A stretch of DNA of 6,327 nt from Actinomycetes bacterium (lineage in GTDB: Bacteria > Actinomycetota > Aquicultoria > CAJVYJ01 > JAUVQD01): NCBI GenBank assembly GCA_030598355.1, contig JAUVQD010000088.1, positions 1 to 6,327 on the forward strand, given 5' to 3'. The translations under genes were made by a program, and so were the position numbers. Shown here in pieces: positions 5,344 through 6,327 of this stretch. Under the pieces are notes generated by a model. The model saw nothing but the letters and a program-made list of their open reading frames with translations, was not told the DNA's origin and ran no database searches. Positions within the stretch are counted from its first letter, which is position 1. The number at the start of each line of letters is the position of its first letter.

Positions 5344-6219
5344 TCACTTGATGACTGACCGTCCCTTGAGTTGTTCCCAATCCCTTTCGGGACGTACTTC
5401 TAGATTTGTTTCCCAAGCCGCTTTGAGCGTCTTCATGTCGACCTCGTTTTCTTCGCCAAACTGAATTATTGCCCGCAGGTCCTTTGGAAAGCAAGAACCT
5501 CCGAAACCGAATCTTCCATCGGGGCCAGGGACTTGCAAGTGAGAATGGCCAATACGGCCATCCCTCACAAACCCTTCAACGGCAGTGTCCCAATCGACAT
5601 CACATTTATCGCCCAGAAGCCTCATCTCATTCAAGAACGAAACCTTGAGAGCAAAAAAGCAGTTGTTCATATATTTTATCATTTCGGCGGTCTCATAACT
5701 GCATTGTATTACAGGAGTAGAATTCCCAAAGCGGTCTCGGAAAAGACGGGCGACAGCAGCCACCGCCCAAGTCTGGGAGGCGCGAGATGAACCGCCAATA
5801 ATGAATCTTGACTGATTTATAAAATCGAACTTCGCGGAGCGCTCCGTTAGAAACTCTGGGTTGAATACTAAATTAAGATGGGGATATTTTTCAGCTAACT
5901 TGCGAGTAGTCCCGGGCACAACTGTCGACCTTATTAAGACTACATTATCTCTGTTCTCGTTAACCTGCTCTATATCCCTCAAAGCGGCATCGACAATACC
6001 TAGATGGATCGATCCATCCTCATTGGATGGGGTCGGAACAGATAAGAATATAAAGTCAGATGCGTTAACAGTCTCGTCTAGAGAACAATTGGATTTATCT
6101 TTCTGCTTATCGTAGATTCGAACGTTAGCATCGTAACCACACTGAGGTGAAAAGCCATATGCAACAGCCGACCCGACGAACCCGTTCCCAATGATGCCTA
6201 TGTTGTATTCCTTGTGCAT
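5344..6219 (-). CDS. UDP-glucose/GDP-mannose dehydrogenase family protein, short two-domain form
   Basis: This 291-residue protein has the dehydrogenase family's N-terminal NAD-binding fold with GNGFVG at residues 11-16 and SVPTP at 60-64. Active-site elements follow: ST at 98-99, NPEFLTE at 120-126, EMIKYMNN at 179-186 (Lys182, Asn186), Lys192, and GGSCFPKD at 240-247 with the nucleophilic Cys243 and Asp247. Spacing matches the four-electron oxidation machinery of UDP-glucose 6-dehydrogenase, which turns a UDP- or GDP-hexose into the uronic acid using two NAD+. Family members are usually about 390-450 residues; this one stops right after the central helix, at the point where the C-terminal nucleotide-sugar-binding domain would start. 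The clean end and the intact next gene suggest a natural short phage form rather than a frameshift. The start is fixed by MHKEYNIGIIG leading straight into the first beta strand. There is no strong Shine-Dalgarno; the ATG directly follows the upstream TAA, so reinitiation is likely. The true substrate is unknown. Confidence 0.88.
   Translation of the reverse strand: MHKEYNIGIIGNGFVGSAVAYGFSPQCGYDANVRIYDKQKDKSNCSLDETVNASDFIFLSVPTPSNEDGSIHLGIVDAALRDIEQVNENRDNVVLIRSTVVPGTTRKLAEKYPHLNLVFNPEFLTERSAKFDFINQSRFIIGGSSRASQTWAVAAVARLFRDRFGNSTPVIQCSYETAEMIKYMNNCFFALKVSFLNEMRLLGDKCDVDWDTAVEGFVRDGRIGHSHLQVPGPDGRFGFGGSCFPKDLRAIIQFGEENEVDMKTLKAAWETNLEVRPERDWEQLKGRSVIK
6003..6018. repeat. 16-bp perfect palindrome inside the dehydrogenase gene
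   Basis: GATGGATCGATCCATC equals its own reverse complement. It lies in the dehydrogenase coding sequence and contains two overlapping GATC sites around ATCGAT. It codes for DGSIH in the protein, and there is no matching copy elsewhere that I noticed. It may be chance; no function is claimed. Confidence 0.4.
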
Positions 6220-6327
6220 TTAGAAATTGTTCTTTTTCGCTAATTTTGAATAAACGTCGTTGAGGCCCGTCTTAAGGTCAATCTGCGACTTCCACCCATG
6301 TTGGTTGAATTTGGATAAATCTGCGCG
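6220..6327 (-). CDS. NAD-dependent epimerase/dehydratase, C-terminal end (partial; GDP-L-fucose synthase-like)
   Basis: Only the last 35 codons and a TAA stop are inside the window; the gene begins beyond the right edge. The residues include ADLSKFNQHGWKSQIDL followed by KTGLNDVYSKL. This pattern (Asp, short helix, 'GW', hydrophobic-Asp/Ser-Leu, 'GL', Tyr) is the usual C-terminal signature of extended short-chain dehydrogenase/reductases acting on nucleotide sugars, and it resembles the end of GDP-L-fucose synthase (WcaG/Fcl), where the Gly-Trp and the final 'GL..TY' helix are conserved. The catalytic YxxxK and the Rossmann glycine motif are out of view, so the substrate cannot be decided; a GDP-mannose or UDP-sugar epimerase is equally possible. 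The stop codon abuts the ATG of the next gene, also a nucleotide-sugar enzyme, which supports a shared pathway and translational coupling. Confidence 0.7.
   Translation of the reverse strand, partial: RADLSKFNQHGWKSQIDLKTGLNDVYSKLAKKNNF

Noticed and set aside
5330..5494. In-frame upstream extension of the 78-aa gene to 5494
   Set aside because: It lies inside the well-supported dehydrogenase gene in another frame, has an unnatural Arg/Gly/Ser-rich composition, and the internal ATG at 5329 has an excellent ribosome-binding site.

Overview
The window looks like part of a T4-like (myovirus-type) bacteriophage genome, probably from an aquatic or marine relative of the T4 superfamily. The evidence is a gp55-like late-transcription sigma factor, a baseplate-hub-like protein fused to a lytic transglycosylase domain, a phage-type FmdB zinc ribbon, and phage-borne nucleotide-sugar enzymes. 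All genes lie on the minus strand and are packed almost without gaps: intergenic spaces are 0 to 14 nt, and three junctions overlap by 8, 47 and 34 nt. I see no tRNA, CRISPR, insertion sequence, integrase or convincing terminator, and no gene-free stretch longer than 14 nt.

In the direction of transcription (right to left), the first block is sugar metabolism. It holds the last 35 residues of an NAD-dependent epimerase/dehydratase (GDP-fucose-synthase-like C-terminus), then a short two-domain UDP-glucose/GDP-mannose dehydrogenase family protein whose ATG directly follows the epimerase stop. The second block is a run of small genes around the sigma factor: a 78-aa unknown protein with a strong Shine-Dalgarno, an 87-aa FmdB-like zinc ribbon starting at TTG, a 115-aa single-pass membrane protein, the 235-aa gp55-like sigma factor, and a 106-aa helical protein. 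The third block is virion structure: a 413-aa baseplate-hub/tail lytic transglycosylase, a 313-aa probable virion or baseplate protein, and a very long frame that stays open for 447 codons and runs off the left edge.

Taken together the window links three phage jobs in one apparent transcription unit: modifying surface sugars, switching on late transcription, and building the puncturing end of the tail. The points most worth a second look are the sigma factor (extra C-terminal helix-turn-helix-like region, no visible T4-type clamp-binding tail), a perfect 12-bp inverted repeat in the coding sequence just upstream of its poorly marked start, and the large left-edge open frame, which is easy to miss because it has no stop inside the window.
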